A stretch of DNA of 64,000 nucleotides from Cololabis saira (taxonomy: Eukaryota > Chordata > Actinopteri > Beloniformes > Belonidae): positions 35,426,879 to 35,490,878 of the forward strand of contig NC_084596.1 in NCBI RefSeq assembly GCF_033807715.1. The letters run 5' to 3'. Every line of letters starts with the position of its first letter. The stretch's first letter is position 1. This document shows, piece by piece, positions 47,401-60,245 of this stretch. Under the pieces are notes generated by a model. The model was given only the letters and a program-made list of their open reading frames with translations. It was not told where the DNA came from and searched no databases. The position numbers and the translations under genes were made by a program.

Positions 47401-48138
47401 TATGTAAATCTACTCAGGATGGGCACTTGCCTCGAATAATAGGGTGCATGACTAACGTTGGGCAATACACGTGTGCAAGTTGTTAAACACTGTGGGCTCA
47501 TGTTATTAAACTTTATGAGAGTGATGTTAAATGCATTTTAATGCCCAGCATCATAGCGTGCAAAAGGGAGTAATGCTAACAACATCATTAAACACCTACA
47601 GATTGGACCCAGCATCAAGCGAAAGCAGTGGAGTGCATTTAAAGCGAAATCCACTGTGTGTTCATCACAAGCTCCCAGCTCCAGTTCAGTCTGGTCAGTC
47701 TTGTCAGGTGAGGGTTAGCGGTCGTTATAAAAATGAGTCCTCAGTTATAAACTGATTATACTGCGTCACTTTTAATTTGTAACATTAAAAATGATTAATA
47801 ACCCCACAGGAAACACCAGGCAGGCTTCACCTGTAGTAGAGAAACCTTTGATCGGTACATTCTCCACTGCGAAGCGAGGGAAGATGATGCAGGAAGAAGA
47901 CGCTAGTGTTGCAGGGCTGTTGCCAAATTCTTGTAAAAAGATAGCACCGTTCACTTCAGTGGATTCTCGTTGGTTTAGGTGTTGCAGACAATAACCAGTA
48001 AAACACATTTTGTTATCATCTCTTTATACTCAGTTTAGAAGCAGATTGACTTGCAGGACACTGCTACTTTCCCTTTTCTATGTACACAACATTGTGACCT
48101 ATACATGAAATAATTTTACTCTCTGCAGGGGAAGTTAT
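47401..48138. other. Unassigned non-coding DNA
   Basis: Nothing recognised. Opposite-strand frames at 47772-48008 overlap with no motif. Confidence 0.5.
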
Positions 48139-48228
48139 TCATTCATTCATCCATTTTCTGCAACTGTTTTATCGTATACAGGGTCATGGGGGTCTGCTGG
48201 AGCTGGTCCCAGCTTCCAGGGGGAATGA
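48139..48228 (-). repeat. L2-like LINE 3' tail relic
   Basis: On the minus strand it reads agctgggaccagctccagca, then gaccctgtatacgataaaac, then gaaaatggatgaatgaatga. This is the order of the ubiquitous fish L2-type tail ending in a tetranucleotide repeat. Confidence 0.75.
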
Positions 48229-49363
48229 AATTAGTTACATTTAGATTTTCTTAAATGACTGTTTGGGTTGGCTAAATTGCGGTTCTCAATTACATTCTGT
48301 TCTGATATATCACATCCTGTTCATATGTTTATCACCAGAGAAAGTGTGATTATTATCTATTTCGTTCATTTAGAATATATTCTGCTTGCCTCTGAGACAT
48401 AAACCCATTTAAATGTAAGTGGCTTTTCATTTCATTCTCATTCAAACTCATTAATTTCCTTCTCTCATTGACTTTTGTTCATAGTATCAATAAGTATCAG
48501 TACTGAAAAGCCAGATTGGTGTGGGCATTGATGAAGTGATAGCCATCCCTAAACTCCACACTGCTACTTAAACCTTCCCATGTTGGTAAAACCAGCAAAT
48601 GCTGTTAAACAGACTCTTTATTTTGGCACAGCTGAAATCTTGATCACTGGAGGATACTTGTCTATTCAATGTTTACTTTTCAGTTGTGCAATAATAATAA
48701 AAAATACTCCTCTGGTATTAATGTTGACAATGAGCATGTTTATCTAAGACTAGAAGTGTGTACTCTCCCCATCTTTGGCAAAAGGAAAGATTTAAGAATT
48801 TATATTTATTTAAGATATGCAACTATTTAGCGAGGCATAACCTGAAATAAACAAGAAAAGAAGGTAGAAGAAAGAAGAGGAAGCGTAGTTGTGAATGAGG
48901 ACACGGAAAAGTGTTCTCAGATTGTTCCGAGGGGAATTTGACTTCCACATGAGTGGCTTCGGTTATACGTGGAGAGATAAAGACAGACAAAGTGCGAGAG
49001 ACAGTGAATAAGTGATCTACTATGTCTCCATTTCCACAGAACCACAATCTGAGCTAGTTTCCACCAATTACATTCATGTCAGTGTGTGTCCTGGATTCAA
49101 AATGCAACAACAGCCTCGAGGGGCCTTCACTCTCCTGGTACAAGCGCAACATCTCTCCTTGCTTGCCTGCAACTCCAGTATTCTTCTCTCCCTCTCTCTC
49201 TCTCACTTTCTCTCTCTCTCACGCACACACAAACACACACACACACACGCACACACAGAAGCTCACACACACATCCACCCACGCACACAGACGCTGTACA
49301 TGCACGCACTACACTCACGCATGTTATAATCGCATCACTCCTGCGAGCTTCTCCTCTTTTTGT

Positions 49364-49367
<4 letters not shown>
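48229..49367. other. Unassigned non-coding DNA
   Basis: Nothing recognised up to about 49180. From there CT-rich (49186-49220) and CA-rich (49222-49270) low complexity sequence leads into the CA array. Confidence 0.5.

Positions 49368-49448
<81 letters not shown>
49368..49448. repeat. (CA)40 microsatellite
   Basis: 81 bases of uninterrupted CA. With the neighbouring CA/CT-rich tracts it produces the spurious 237- and 144-codon frames between 49076 and 49799. Confidence 0.97.
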
Positions 49449-49450
<2 letters not shown>

Positions 49451-51368
49451 TCCAACCAGCCAAACGCTTTTTCCCACCCAGCACACACACTTAAACACAC
49501 ACGTACTTAGGCACAAAAATCTTCTCTGTCACTCTCCTCCACTGTCTTCCAATTCCATTCTCCTACTCTTTTCTCCTCAGGCTCTCCATCCATCCATCCA
49601 CCCCCTACATCGCTCATACTGTCTGCACACACACACGTACCCACACAACACACACCCCCACACACACACTCACCAATGCATGCATGTAATTTTGTTCATG
49701 TCTCCGTGTGATAATATTGATGATCATGTCCGCGACAGCAGGCAGGATGTAGGGCTATCATTATTAGCAGAGACGATAACAGCAACACCAGGGCTTTAAT
49801 TGAATGAAAATGTCCCGTGGCAGATAAAACTTATGACCAAAAAGGTGTGGGAGAGAGTTGAAAGGGATTGGACCGTTGGCCGAGTAAAGGCGATGCAGGG
49901 AGGATTGGGGCAGCTCACACAAAGGCAAGGAGCATAAATGCATCCATGTCGAGGTCTGGAGAAGGAGAAGAGACAGGGAGATGAGGGGAGGTGGAAAGTG
50001 TGAACGACACCAGCCCAGGCATGGCAAGGCACGGGGGAGAAGCGAGGGAAATTAAGACACTTTTACTGAGTGGAGAGACTAATGAATAATTGACAACTCA
50101 CTATCTGAAAAGGGAAGAAAGGAAAAAAAACTAGAGGTTACAAAACGGAGACGGGACCACCGGAGAGTACAAAGAAGCATGGCGAGGGAACTACGAAGGC
50201 AAGGAGAAAATATTAATGGGAAAAGTAGCTGGAAAAACCATTCAAGATTTCTCATTTTGGCATGAAAAAAAATCATTTAAACTTGTGAGATCCGTGTCAA
50301 CATGATGAGGAGAGGGGAACTTTTTTTTGTCCTAGCTGCATTTTCAAAAACGTATATCTATTATCAGTCTTTTCTGTGGAGTTTTATTGTTTTTTTTTAA
50401 TGCCAATCCATATTCAGAGGTTTTAATACTCAAAGTCCTGATATTGATCAAGCACTATAATAAAGTCATTTTACTTTGGTCATGACTCAAACTCTGTCAG
50501 ATGGCGCATCCTAAATTTTGTATTTTTTTGTGTGCTCCTTGAGATTGTCTTCGGGCCCCACTACCCTTTGTTCCCTGCTCGGTCTGCTGTCATTGGTTAC
50601 CTTCGTAGACCAATCGGACATGGTACTGTCAGTCACATGCCATGATGACAGAGACAGTTGGAGGATGTTTCTTTTAGAACTGAAACCTGTCCAAGGAAGG
50701 CAGGGCCTGACTCTATGTGGGAGTAGAGCTGGGTGTATTTGGAGTTTGCAACTGCAAATTTTGCTTTCATGAAGAGAAAGTCATCCATCCATCCATCCAT
50801 CCATCCATGCCAAAAATGCAAGTAGCATCCATCGTTTACGTGTATCTTCTTTTCTTAATTATTTTATATTAATGGTAAAGTCTCCTTATAATGGAGACTG
50901 GCCGGGTGAAGGGGCCGAGACAGGGACCTGTTACCGGTTCCTGTCTCATGGGTTTACCAGGAACTCCTGCCAGTGGAAACATGCCTTATGCCCGCTTATG
51001 GAGCCTAATGCAGTTCTCTTTGTGCGACAGCCGGTGCATATTAGAGTTTAAGGAGCCTTTGAAAGTCCTTTAACAGCCTTGGCCTTTAACAGCATAACTA
51101 AAGGAATTGGTCAGGGTCACCTGAATGAGCCAGCCCTAATATAAACTTTATCAATAACTTAAGTTTAAAGTCTTGTCTTTGAGGTAAAGGTTGTCTCTGT
51201 CTCCTGACCTCAAACTGGGAAGGGTTTCCACAAGAGATCGGCCTGATAACCGAAGACTTCCCATTGTTCTTCTTTTGAAAACTCTAGCAATGACAAATTA
51301 GCCTGCAGTCTAACCCTTTTGGGATGATACGGAGCCATGAGTTCTTTCAAGATGCAATCATTTCGCTC
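49449..51368. other. Unassigned non-coding DNA with small tandem tracts
   Basis: CA-rich sequence continues to 49675, with (CATC)n at about 49587-49601 and 50782-50808. A short hairpin with 11 of 12 paired bases lies at about 50918-50949 (gagacagggacc / ggttcctgtctc). No gene recognised. Confidence 0.5.
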
Positions 51369-51560
51369 TTAAAGGAGCTTGAGACAGGATTTATGAAAAA
51401 AATTCGTATATGTTTTAAGTTTTCTAGGAATAATGTCAGATGAAGCGTTCCAAACCAAAAAGAATGAGCCCTCTAGCGTATCTCTCCGTTGCCTTGAACA
51501 GGCTGTGTGCTGCAAAATGTGCTGCAATTGTGGGGCTGAATTTCCCGCACTGGGCTGTGG

Positions 51561-51574
51561 ATGTGACGTCACAT
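51561..51574. promoter_or_regulatory. Palindromic CRE in left arm
   Basis: atgtgacgtcacat is a perfect 14-bp palindrome containing the CREB/ATF consensus TGACGTCA. Its partner lies in the other arm at 51709-51722. Confidence 0.6.
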
Positions 51575-51708
51575 GACGCTGCATGTGCGTTCTCCCCGTT
51601 CTCCCGTGCCGGCTTCGCTGTTGGCTGCAGTACCCCCAACGGCCGTCGTGGCGAAGGGTGGCGGTAATGAATTTCATTTCTTAAAAGGAGCCTCATGCAT
51701 GCAGCGTC

Positions 51709-51722
51709 ATGTGACGTCACAT
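51709..51722. promoter_or_regulatory. Palindromic CRE in right arm
   Basis: The same 14-bp palindrome atgtgacgtcacat as in the left arm, preserved intact although the arms differ elsewhere. Confidence 0.6.
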
Positions 51723-51924
51723 CCGCAGGACAGCGCAGGAAATTCCGGTCACAATTGCAGCACATTTTGCAGCACACAGCCTGTTCAAGGCAACGGAGAG
51801 ATACACTAGAGGGCTCATTCTTTTTGGTTTGGAACGCTTCATCTGACATTATTACTAGAAAACTTAAAACGTATACACATTTTTTTCATAAATCCTGCCT
51901 CAATCCTGCCTCAAGCTCCTTTAA

Positions 51925-52927
51925 GTGCTTTATATGTTAGGAGAATCATTTCTAGATGTAAAAGAGAGCAACTGATAAAAAGCTGAAATTGGTGAAACGC
52001 AAGGTATGGCCCCAATTCTTATCTGAACGCTTCCTGTTGTATTCTGAATCAGCTGGATGCTTTTCAAATGAAGCCGTTACAAGGAAGTAGTAGTCCCATC
52101 CTGAAATAAAAAAAAAAATGCATGGCCCCATTTTCTGCATCACCTTAAGACAGGATGTCCCTGTTGGCAGCAGTAGGCATGCATTAAAGAAAACAGCCCT
52201 CTCCTGATAGAGAACATTGAATAAAAGGCATAATACAACATGGATTAATGGTTTGCTCCAGTTTGGACACAGTGGCAACTGTCCATTACTGACCTCAACA
52301 ATGTCAAACAGTTTGCTGTTGGTCAACAAAACACATTCACACAAGTTAACCCAAAAAGAACAACAAAAAAACATATAATTTATGCAGGCTGACTTTGATT
52401 ACTCTAAATGTACAAATGAAACTGATTTCATGCATGAGTTTGCCCTTTGAAATACCAGAGTGTTTACCCTGGGTAATTCACAGACCACACAGCAAAATCG
52501 GCTGTGTTAAATTAACACTAGGCAGTGTGTGTTTGTGCCCACACCTTTTACTGTTATTGTAACACTGTTGGGACTAAAAGTACAACTTTCACAGTAAATT
52601 TCACAAAGCGTTCGTGTATATTTTGAGTGCGAAATGTTTTAAAACACCTGCAGTGTTAAATTGAATCTATTTCCAATATCATGTATTCATCACTTATCCA
52701 TGTTCACCAGTATTAACTTTGGTAGTAACTTTGGTCCCATGCTTTAGTGTTAGTGAAAAAGAGTGTACACTTATACACACTGTCTGGTGTAAACACATTT
52801 TCACCGAAAATGTTCCATTATCACACACTCACAGTTTCATGATGAGGTCTGTGGATTATTCGGACAAACCAGGCTCCTGTTGTTGAAATTCCTTTAAGCA
52901 TGACACACACAACGTGGTTAATCTTCA
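51925..52927. other. Unassigned non-coding DNA
   Basis: Nothing recognised. The 140-codon minus frame at 51952-52374 has hydrophobic stretches but no family motif, start context or splice sites that would support it. Confidence 0.5.
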
Positions 52928-52935
52928 CTGTGGAG

Positions 52936-53546
52936 TAGGGCTGGGCGATATGGACCAAAAGTCATATCTCGATATTTTCTAGCTGAATGGCGATACTCGA
53001 TAATTATCGATATTTTTTCTGTGCCATAATTGGGGTTTCCCCCAAAGCATTATAGCATAGCATCTCTGTTAGCTTCGTTTTTTCTGAGGCAAACCCTTAA
53101 AAAAACAGTCAGTTTTAATACAATGCCTCGTGCCAAATGTCACACAGGTTCCTTTATTAACAGAGGTCTGCACAATATCAAAATGTATAAAACAAATGAA
53201 ATAAGATAAACTGCCTGCATATATAGAATAAAAATGCTTCTTGAATAAAATAAAACAAATATCCCTTTCCTGCATAACAATTAAATTAAAATACACTGTG
53301 CAATTAATACAATGTAGACAGTAACAGGCCGACTTTTCCACTGAGGTTGACAGTTGTGCAAATAACCAAACATTTGTGCAAATCTCAAATAAAACATTTA
53401 AGTCAATTTGTCACAAAATAAGCCATATCAAAATCATTAAAAAAAAAATTAATTTTTTTTTCGATATAAACGATATTGTCTCGTACCATATCGCGTTTGA
53501 AAATATATCGATATATATTAAAATCTCGATATATCGCCCAGCCCTA
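52936..53546 (-). mobile_element. hAT element, gcgatat family copy C (inverted)
   Basis: It is the reverse complement of the copies at 42244 and 46298, 611 bp, with both inverted ends present (tagggctgggcgatat). A perfect 8-bp TSD ctgtggag lies at 52928-52935 and 53547-53554. No transposase. Confidence 0.95.
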
Positions 53547-53554
53547 CTGTGGAG

Positions 53555-56500
53555 GCAGAAATCTCACAAGATTGACCTGATTTTCATCATGTTCAGATGA
53601 GCAGATAGTGAAGTGAAAAAACAGAAAGCTCTATCAGGCCTAAACAAATCCATTTTTACATTCAAGTTAATATATGATGAGGGAATACAAGACTGTAAGA
53701 AGAATAGTTCAAAAATGCGTCAGGATGCATTGCTTGTATACTTGGAATAGCGCAGCGTTCATTACCTATTTATGCAGAAATAAATCTGCGCAGCAGTGGT
53801 CGTAACTCTTTTTATCATTTTTCTGTGTCAACATCAGATGGAAAGTCTGTGCTTTGCCGTTATTGGCAGACTCGATTATACAGCATAAGGACTCCACATC
53901 CAGAACTGCTAATCAAACTGTCAGGGTGTACAGTAAACATGCTAACAAGACACAGGTCTGGGGTCAGCCTAAGAAAAACTTCATCCCTCAATAGCAACAA
54001 AAACACATGCTTTCCAGATGCCCTTTTATTTTCTGCTTCTGTCAAGGAGGCTGAAAAATAAGAAAAATATAACTGTGGGAAAAACCTGTACTTGTATCTG
54101 CATCTTATTGCTGGAATATATTCATACAATAATCAGGGTCAAATAATGCTTTGCTCGACGAAAAAAGGAAGAAAAGAAAACCGGGATTGAAGAGAATAGA
54201 TCTCATGCAAAAAGGGGAGAACTAAAGGAGAAACGACCAGGTCAGAGGGAGGGGAGTGGAACAATGCTAAGATATAATGATAATATAATTATGATGATTA
54301 AAAATGAAAAATGGGGGGGAGAGAAAAAAAAGGGGAGCGGGAAACAGACAGATGCACGAGGCGGCACCAGATAACCGAGGGAGAAGCTTGCGGGTGGTGA
54401 CAGCTGCAGCTGCCCTGAATTTTTTATAGCTGGCTTCACGGTGAGACGGCTGAGAGGCAGCATGATACGTCTCACCCGCGCTCCTCTGAGAGCAGACTTT
54501 CATTAGTTGTCTCCTGACCTGAGGTGAGAGCGGCAGGGAGACAACGTTAGGAGGAAATAAAAGTCAAAATTGTTTTGAGGGAGGGCGCCCAAAAGAAAGG
54601 TTAATAAATCGTGGAAGTTGTGACTATATTTGCAGTCCTAAAGAAAAGAAAACATTCAGTGATTTGCAGTTGGGAGCTGCTATGATGCAATTTTGGGAGA
54701 AGAGGCAGAGTAAGAATAAGAGTGTTGGGTAATGGAGGCGCGGGTGGAGGGAGGGTACGACTGACTGCACCACGCTGATAGCTGACCACCAGAAATTACA
54801 GCATCGCCCACTGCTGGGGCTTTAATTCTACTGGCTTTTTTTTCCTTTCCAGCTAGAATATTTAGGCAATATTGGATGTCTTATAACCTTTTAAAAGTGC
54901 TTGAAAGTGACTGCGAAAAACCCCCAGAGACCAAATCACAGAGGAGGCTGTGAAATCCACTTTTCCTGTGATCTCAAACATACAAATTCCCTTTTGGCCA
55001 TCCATCTTTAAAGACTGCAATTAGGCGAGGTAAAAATGATAATGTTTTCGTCTCTAGCATCCCTTTGGTAAACATCGCCGTTAGGATCAATTAACCGGCG
55101 GCTAATGAGCAAAGTGGGGGCCTGCCTCAATATTGCACCATTGTTCATTGGCCATTTTTAATTAATGGGTTTTAAAGTAAAAAATCTCAAAAGTTTTTAA
55201 TTGTTTTTTTTCTCTTTTCAAGTGATGGAGGGATCAAAGTGTTAATTATAAAGTAAGGGTTTTAAAGTAAGGAGGATTTAGAAATTTTAATTAAAGAGGA
55301 ATTTGATGCAACCAAATTGTCACACCTGTTATTCTCCCCCTGCTCGTCATCTTCCTTTTACTCTGTTTCCTCTGCCACTCGTTTTGCTCCTTCCCAACCT
55401 TGTGTGGTGTTGATGTCTCCATCCTTGCACGGTGCTGCTATCAGAGGCAGGATTAGAGACGTTGAGAGCTCTGCTCTCAAACGCTGAGGATGAGGCCTAG
55501 GTGGGGAGGAGCAAAGGGAGGAGGAGGAGGAGGAGGAGGAGGGCAAGAGGGGGCACTGCTCAGTCACTCAGACGGATTTCCAAGATTGAATTAGTGAGCT
55601 TTAGTCAAATCTCAGCTCTTTTTGACATGATCACACTTCCGCCATCTCCCTTTTTTTCTCTCTGTCTAGCCCGTCTCCCTTCCTTTTCAGCTGCTCTCCC
55701 TCACCATCACTTAGGATTGTTTTTATACGAGTGATAAATCAGGCTGAAGTGATTAGCTTAGTGTGAAACATGATTACAAAGTGTAGCTTTGCTGATTTGT
55801 CGGACAGATGTCCTCTACCAACAAAACTATGGTAACTTACAGTGTTAAAACTCAGTCTCCCCCTACAGCCGGAGGTCCCGGTGGACGTGTGCAGGTTAAT
55901 TGGCTCAATTGTTGCACATAGCCCCACCGTACCTACTGGGAATGCAACTTGAAGCCCAGTTGCTGTTGCCGTGACTGTTAACAGTCATGCACACTGTTCA
56001 CTCCTACTCACACACACACACACGCGTGCAGTGGAAAATCTTGTTTGGAGTCCAGTATTTACTCATAGAAGTGGGACTGAAAAGCTGGGGAAGCAGTCAT
56101 GATGATGTGGGATGTTGAGTCACGATATTTCCAGCTGACTCTAGAAACTGATGAAGATGCTGCAATTAGAATACGAGAATACATCATCAGGACCAAGGTT
56201 GGTAACTTCAATCAGCATCAGAATGTGAGACAAAGTGCTGCTATTTTTGAAGGAATCGCATCAACAGGGGTGGAACGACATGGCGGAATAATGATTTGAG
56301 AAATGGGTGACCTCCTGTTGTCTCACCCCTTCCGCCCATGTTGCTGTGATTACGCCAATCACTGTCATTAGCATTCTGTGTTATTAAAGTGATTTCTCAT
56401 GCTTTGTTGCATGCATGCTAATGACTCCCAGCTTTCTTCTTGCTTCAGCTGCACATATTATCCACAGGTCCTACTTGAAACACTCCACTTGAGCTAAAGC

Positions 56501-59030
56501 GGCTCCTCGAGCTGAACTGTACTATGTACGTCTTGCAGTTGGCACTCCACTGCTGATTAAGACAATAACCTTGCCTGGCATTCATCCACTCCTAAATCAT
56601 CCCTTATCAGTTTTAGCTCAGTGTGATTCTCATCTTTCATCCACCCTTCTCTATCTCTGCCTAACTTGACTCACATCCCCCGTTTCACTTTTTTTACACC
56701 AATAAAAAGGCAGAAAAAAGGAGGAGCAGGGATTACCAAGCATTATACCACTCCCTTATCCCTCTACCTTTTTAACATTTTTGTCTCTCATCACGTGGAT
56801 GCCCTCCTTATCTGTTTATCCCACTCCCGCTAATCTTCTACTTCTTTTTTTTTTTTACCCTTTGGCATCCCTTGCTCCTCGCATTATTACCTTTTGTTGC
56901 CTTTATCTGGCTCTAAGAGTCTCCCACTCTAATGCGCTCCCTGGCTTTGCTCAAGGTTTTCCCTTCAGTTACACATTAAGCATCTTCCAAACACAACACT
57001 TACAGTGAGGATGGATTTTTGTTTTGTGGCTTGTTGTAGCATCAGGAATTAAGGTCTCGTGGGACATTTTTCACAAACAGGATCTGGTCTATTAATCTGG
57101 AGTAAAGCGGCTGCTGATATTACAGTGGAGATATCATTACTGTATGTTTTTGGGTAAACGAGCAGAGCAGATAGCTTATTTTGTTCCTCCAGCCAAACGT
57201 TTTATGCATGTTTTGCTCAAAGCACAAAAATAGAGATGCTCCATATTTCTTCTAAGTAAAACATCCCTAAATAGCTTGATATTACTGCACTCAAATCAAA
57301 TCAAACCAAATCAAAGATGCTCCTGTTCTGCTCAGGATAAATAACAATTGGTCACCCCCTAATTTGTTGCCAGGTTACATTATTGCACTAACTAGCATAT
57401 TATTGTAGTGAACAGTGTTTCAAAGCTGCAACGGTAAACATCTGTGTGTTTCCTTTGAGCAGTCTCCCAGGGCTGCTTACGTTACCGTGGCAGCTCAGCT
57501 TTGTTCAAAGCCCCAAAACTCCCAGTGAAAAGGTCAGAAGTGTAAGGTTTTTTTTACTGGCTTGCCTTCCTTTGACTACTTAATGCGCAGTAGGTCTCCA
57601 GCAGGAACCTCTGCTTATTTCTTTTAATTTTAGGGCTCATTCGTTGCAGGCTAGTATTCATCATAATTATGCCACTGTGATAATGAGACATGGTGGAATT
57701 AATATTCATTGTTTCTCACAATCTACTCTAAAATGTAAATGGATGCACTCTGCTGTGACACACTGACTCATGAGGAGAATATAAGTTGAATTAGATTCAG
57801 ATAGACAGTCTTTGACCATTACATCTGTTGAAATAAAATACCGTTATAATATAAACAAAAAACAAAAAATTAAAAAGCAGAATTTCATAAAACCTGGTTA
57901 AGGAGAAGTTTGGGGGCAAAGGAAGATTGTAGGAAACTTTAAATCCAGTTGCCTTTCTTTCAAATTTCTAAAAACAGCATTGACCTTGGAACAAAGCTAT
58001 CGCCTCCCAGTGGCCTTTTAGTGATTGAATGTATTAGCGTTATAAGGAAGTCAAAGGGTTGCAGGGCTGTAGAGACAACAGAGCACGAGGAGCATTTGGT
58101 GCACGCTGAGGTTTCGTTCCAACCCTCCAACCCCCCCAACCCTCCAACTCGGCTCCATTAATTTTTATTTATTTATTTATAGGTCACCAATGACTTTTAA
58201 TGGCAGAACTTATAGATAGAGGGCAAGAGAGGAAGGAGCTACTTGGATTGTTAAAACAGCTCTGTGCTTCTGCTCAACACAGTCAGCGCTTTTGACTAGC
58301 ATGTTCCACTGGGAACTCCAAGTTGAAAGTAAGATCAGGCGTGCGTTTGACGAAATGAGTCTTTTTCTCCCTCATGCAGCTCTGACACAGAAACGTGTGC
58401 GCGTTTGGAAATTAGAACAAAGAAATTGCACATAATTTGTTTCAGCTCGATCTCACAGAAAATATGTTACAGAAAACTTTGTAGTTATACTGATGAATAC
58501 AAATTCTGTATCTTTTTATTTATTGATTTTTCTTTCTTTTTTTTGTGTCACACAGCATGGTTTTCAGAGTAATGTATATCAGCAAGGCATGTGGATTATC
58601 CACGGGGGCGGGAGCATTCAGCCTGTAATCCAGGGAAAGGTTATTTTGATGGGATATATTATAAAGTTGTCTGATTTAATGAAAGCTGTTTTCTTATCCA
58701 TAACCATGTGGCTTTCAGTACCTAATCGTAATCATGTAACCAAAATGTGTACAACAGCAAAGAAAAATAGGCTGAACTAAAAAAAAAAAAGTAAAAGTAC
58801 CTTAAAACAGAAAAGGGTGGTTTTCTAACCACCAAATACAGACTTCATCACCTGTTAAACAACTGTTACTTTGTGAATATTTCAAAAGAATATGCTAACA
58901 ATTTGACAATTAAGATGAAAAAAGTGTAAATCTCATCAGCAGCCAAAAAACAGATGCATTTTCATTTCTTTTGGGATTTGTATAGATAATGAAACTGCAA
59001 AAAGAAGCGAAAGAAGTTGTATGTATAATT
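53555..59030. other. Unassigned non-coding DNA, possible regulatory patches
   Basis: No gene or element recognised in about 5.5 kb. (GGA)8-like tract at 55517-55541. The AT-rich segment 55080-55320 contains repeated taattaa and ttaattaa homeodomain-type cores and ccattgttc. The C-run near 58120-58150 and A-runs near 58779 are simple sequence. The 66-codon frame at 56099-56299 is acidic and protein-like but has no recognised domain. Confidence 0.45.
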
Positions 59031-59220
59031 GTTTCATGTTTCAAAGTTTATTTAGACGGGACAATGCATATTAATTAACACTACATTAAGCAGTGTAAAT
59101 ACACCAGGTTTAGCAGAAATGCTAGTTTCCACCCGCAGCCCCCACAAACAACCAGACACACTCACACTCACACTCACACCTACGGGCAATTTAGAATGAT
59201 CAATTTACCTAGCAATTGTG
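59031..59220. repeat. LINE-type interspersed repeat relic
   Basis: tttatttagacgggacaatg followed by attaattaacac, then aggtttagcagaaatgctag, then cactcacacctacgggcaat-ttagaatgatcaatttacct, are blocks familiar from fish L2-type repeats. The two halves may be separate insertions. There is no visible TSD. Confidence 0.5.
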
Positions 59221-59479
59221 CATAGCATGATGTACTGAAGGGGACTGCTTCCACTTATGGCCGTTAACTTTGAGGCGCTGTCATGTTAGAAGAGGTGGGT
59301 TAAAGGTGGGTTAAAGTGACCGTCATGTCGATGGTTGTGGTAGGTGCTTCCTGGGCCCTGAATTAGGGAATTACGGCTTTGAAACTGGCGAAACCCATCA
59401 AGTCATAGACTCTGAAAAGGCCCGACACAAAAGGCTGTTTTTTAAAGATGGTATGATATAAAACATTTTATAATTTACT

Positions 59480-60120
59480 GCACAGTTTGAAGCCTTTTTT
59501 CTGCACCTCATAGCCAAAAACAGTAAGTAACATAGCCTAACATTACGTTGGATCAGATTTAACTTTGATTATGGCTCACATTCTGCAGGTACTTGCTTGC
59601 ATTTTTTGCTTTTTTCCCATGAATATCAAAGAGGTTAAGGTTTCTGTACTGTGGGGGTCTGTCCATATGAAAAAAGATGCTTCCTGAAACAGTCTTTCAC
59701 AACTTGAGCCTGAAGGACCTTGTTATCTTGGAATATGACAGCGCCATCAAGGAAGAGAAATTCTTCCTATTAATGGAAAAGCATGGTCATCAAATATATT
59801 CAAGTAGTTAGCTGATCTCATTTTTTGGCAACATGGTGTTGCTGAACCCCGACCTGGCTGACCGAAGCAAACCCAGATCATGATGGTGCCGCCTCAGGCT
59901 CGCATGGTACGGACTGTGCATCACCGCCATCTGCCACTCTGTCATCGCCCTCTGAATGCTGTCAGCAATTTGGACTCATCTGACCACGTGACTTTTTCCC
60001 ATATCTCCAGAGTCCAAACTTTATGCTCCTTAGTGAGCTGAGGCTTATTTTCTTTTAATTAGCCTCACTGATAAGCTGTTTTCATCAGGCTGCAGAGCTG
60101 TTTTATTCCCATAAACTTGA
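59480..60120 (-). pseudogene. Second Tc1-like transposase pseudogene
   Basis: On the minus strand, from right to left, the order of a common fish Tc1-like gene can be followed. A cagtgaggctaattaaaag block comes first, then VTWSDESK with the first catalytic Asp (near 59971-59990). Next are an IMIWVCFGQPGRGSATPCC region (usually a WGC..S block), SANYLNIF, a decayed IFQD-N block where the second Asp should be, and a broken DLNPIE block (RNLNLFDIH). The 3' end is aatcaaagttaaatctgatc. Numerous stops and frameshifts are present and the N-terminal HTH half is missing beyond 60120. The family differs from the copy at 34150-35632. Confidence 0.8.
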
Positions 60121-60245
60121 TTTTTTCTCATGTTTTATGTGTCTGAATATTGTAGCCCAGTGGGTGTGGAAGAGCTTCGATACTTTCACTATTAAATATT
60201 GCTATTGTTGGTTCTCTTCAATTAGATTTAATCAAACATTTAGGG

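Larger units (their letters stand above)
51373..51920. mobile_element. TTAA-site foldback MITE with ~215-bp arms
   Basis: The left arm (51373-51585) and right arm (51698-51920) are reverse complements over nearly their whole length, starting aggagcttgagacaggattt and, in reverse, aggagcttgaggcaggattg. TTAA lies outside each end (51369-51372 and 51921-51924). The right arm has a duplicated caatcctgcct motif of 11 bp. A unique 112-bp spacer separates the arms. The 137-codon frame across the element (51436-51849, minus) is translated inverted repeat, not a gene. Confidence 0.93.

Noticed and set aside
49076..49799. 237-codon frame and overlapping 129-144-codon frames
   Set aside because: Built on the CA array and CT-rich flanks; Thr-His and Cys-Val runs only.
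50918..50949. Hairpin gagacagggacc / ggttcctgtctc, considered as a microRNA precursor
   Set aside because: The stem is only 12 bp with no extension to the usual 22 or more bp.
51436..51849. 137-codon minus frame
   Set aside because: It lies across the inverted arms of the TTAA foldback; its two halves mirror each other.
51952..52374. 140-codon minus frame with hydrophobic stretches, considered as a membrane protein exon
   Set aside because: No family motif, no start or splice context; composition is that of AT-rich non-coding DNA.
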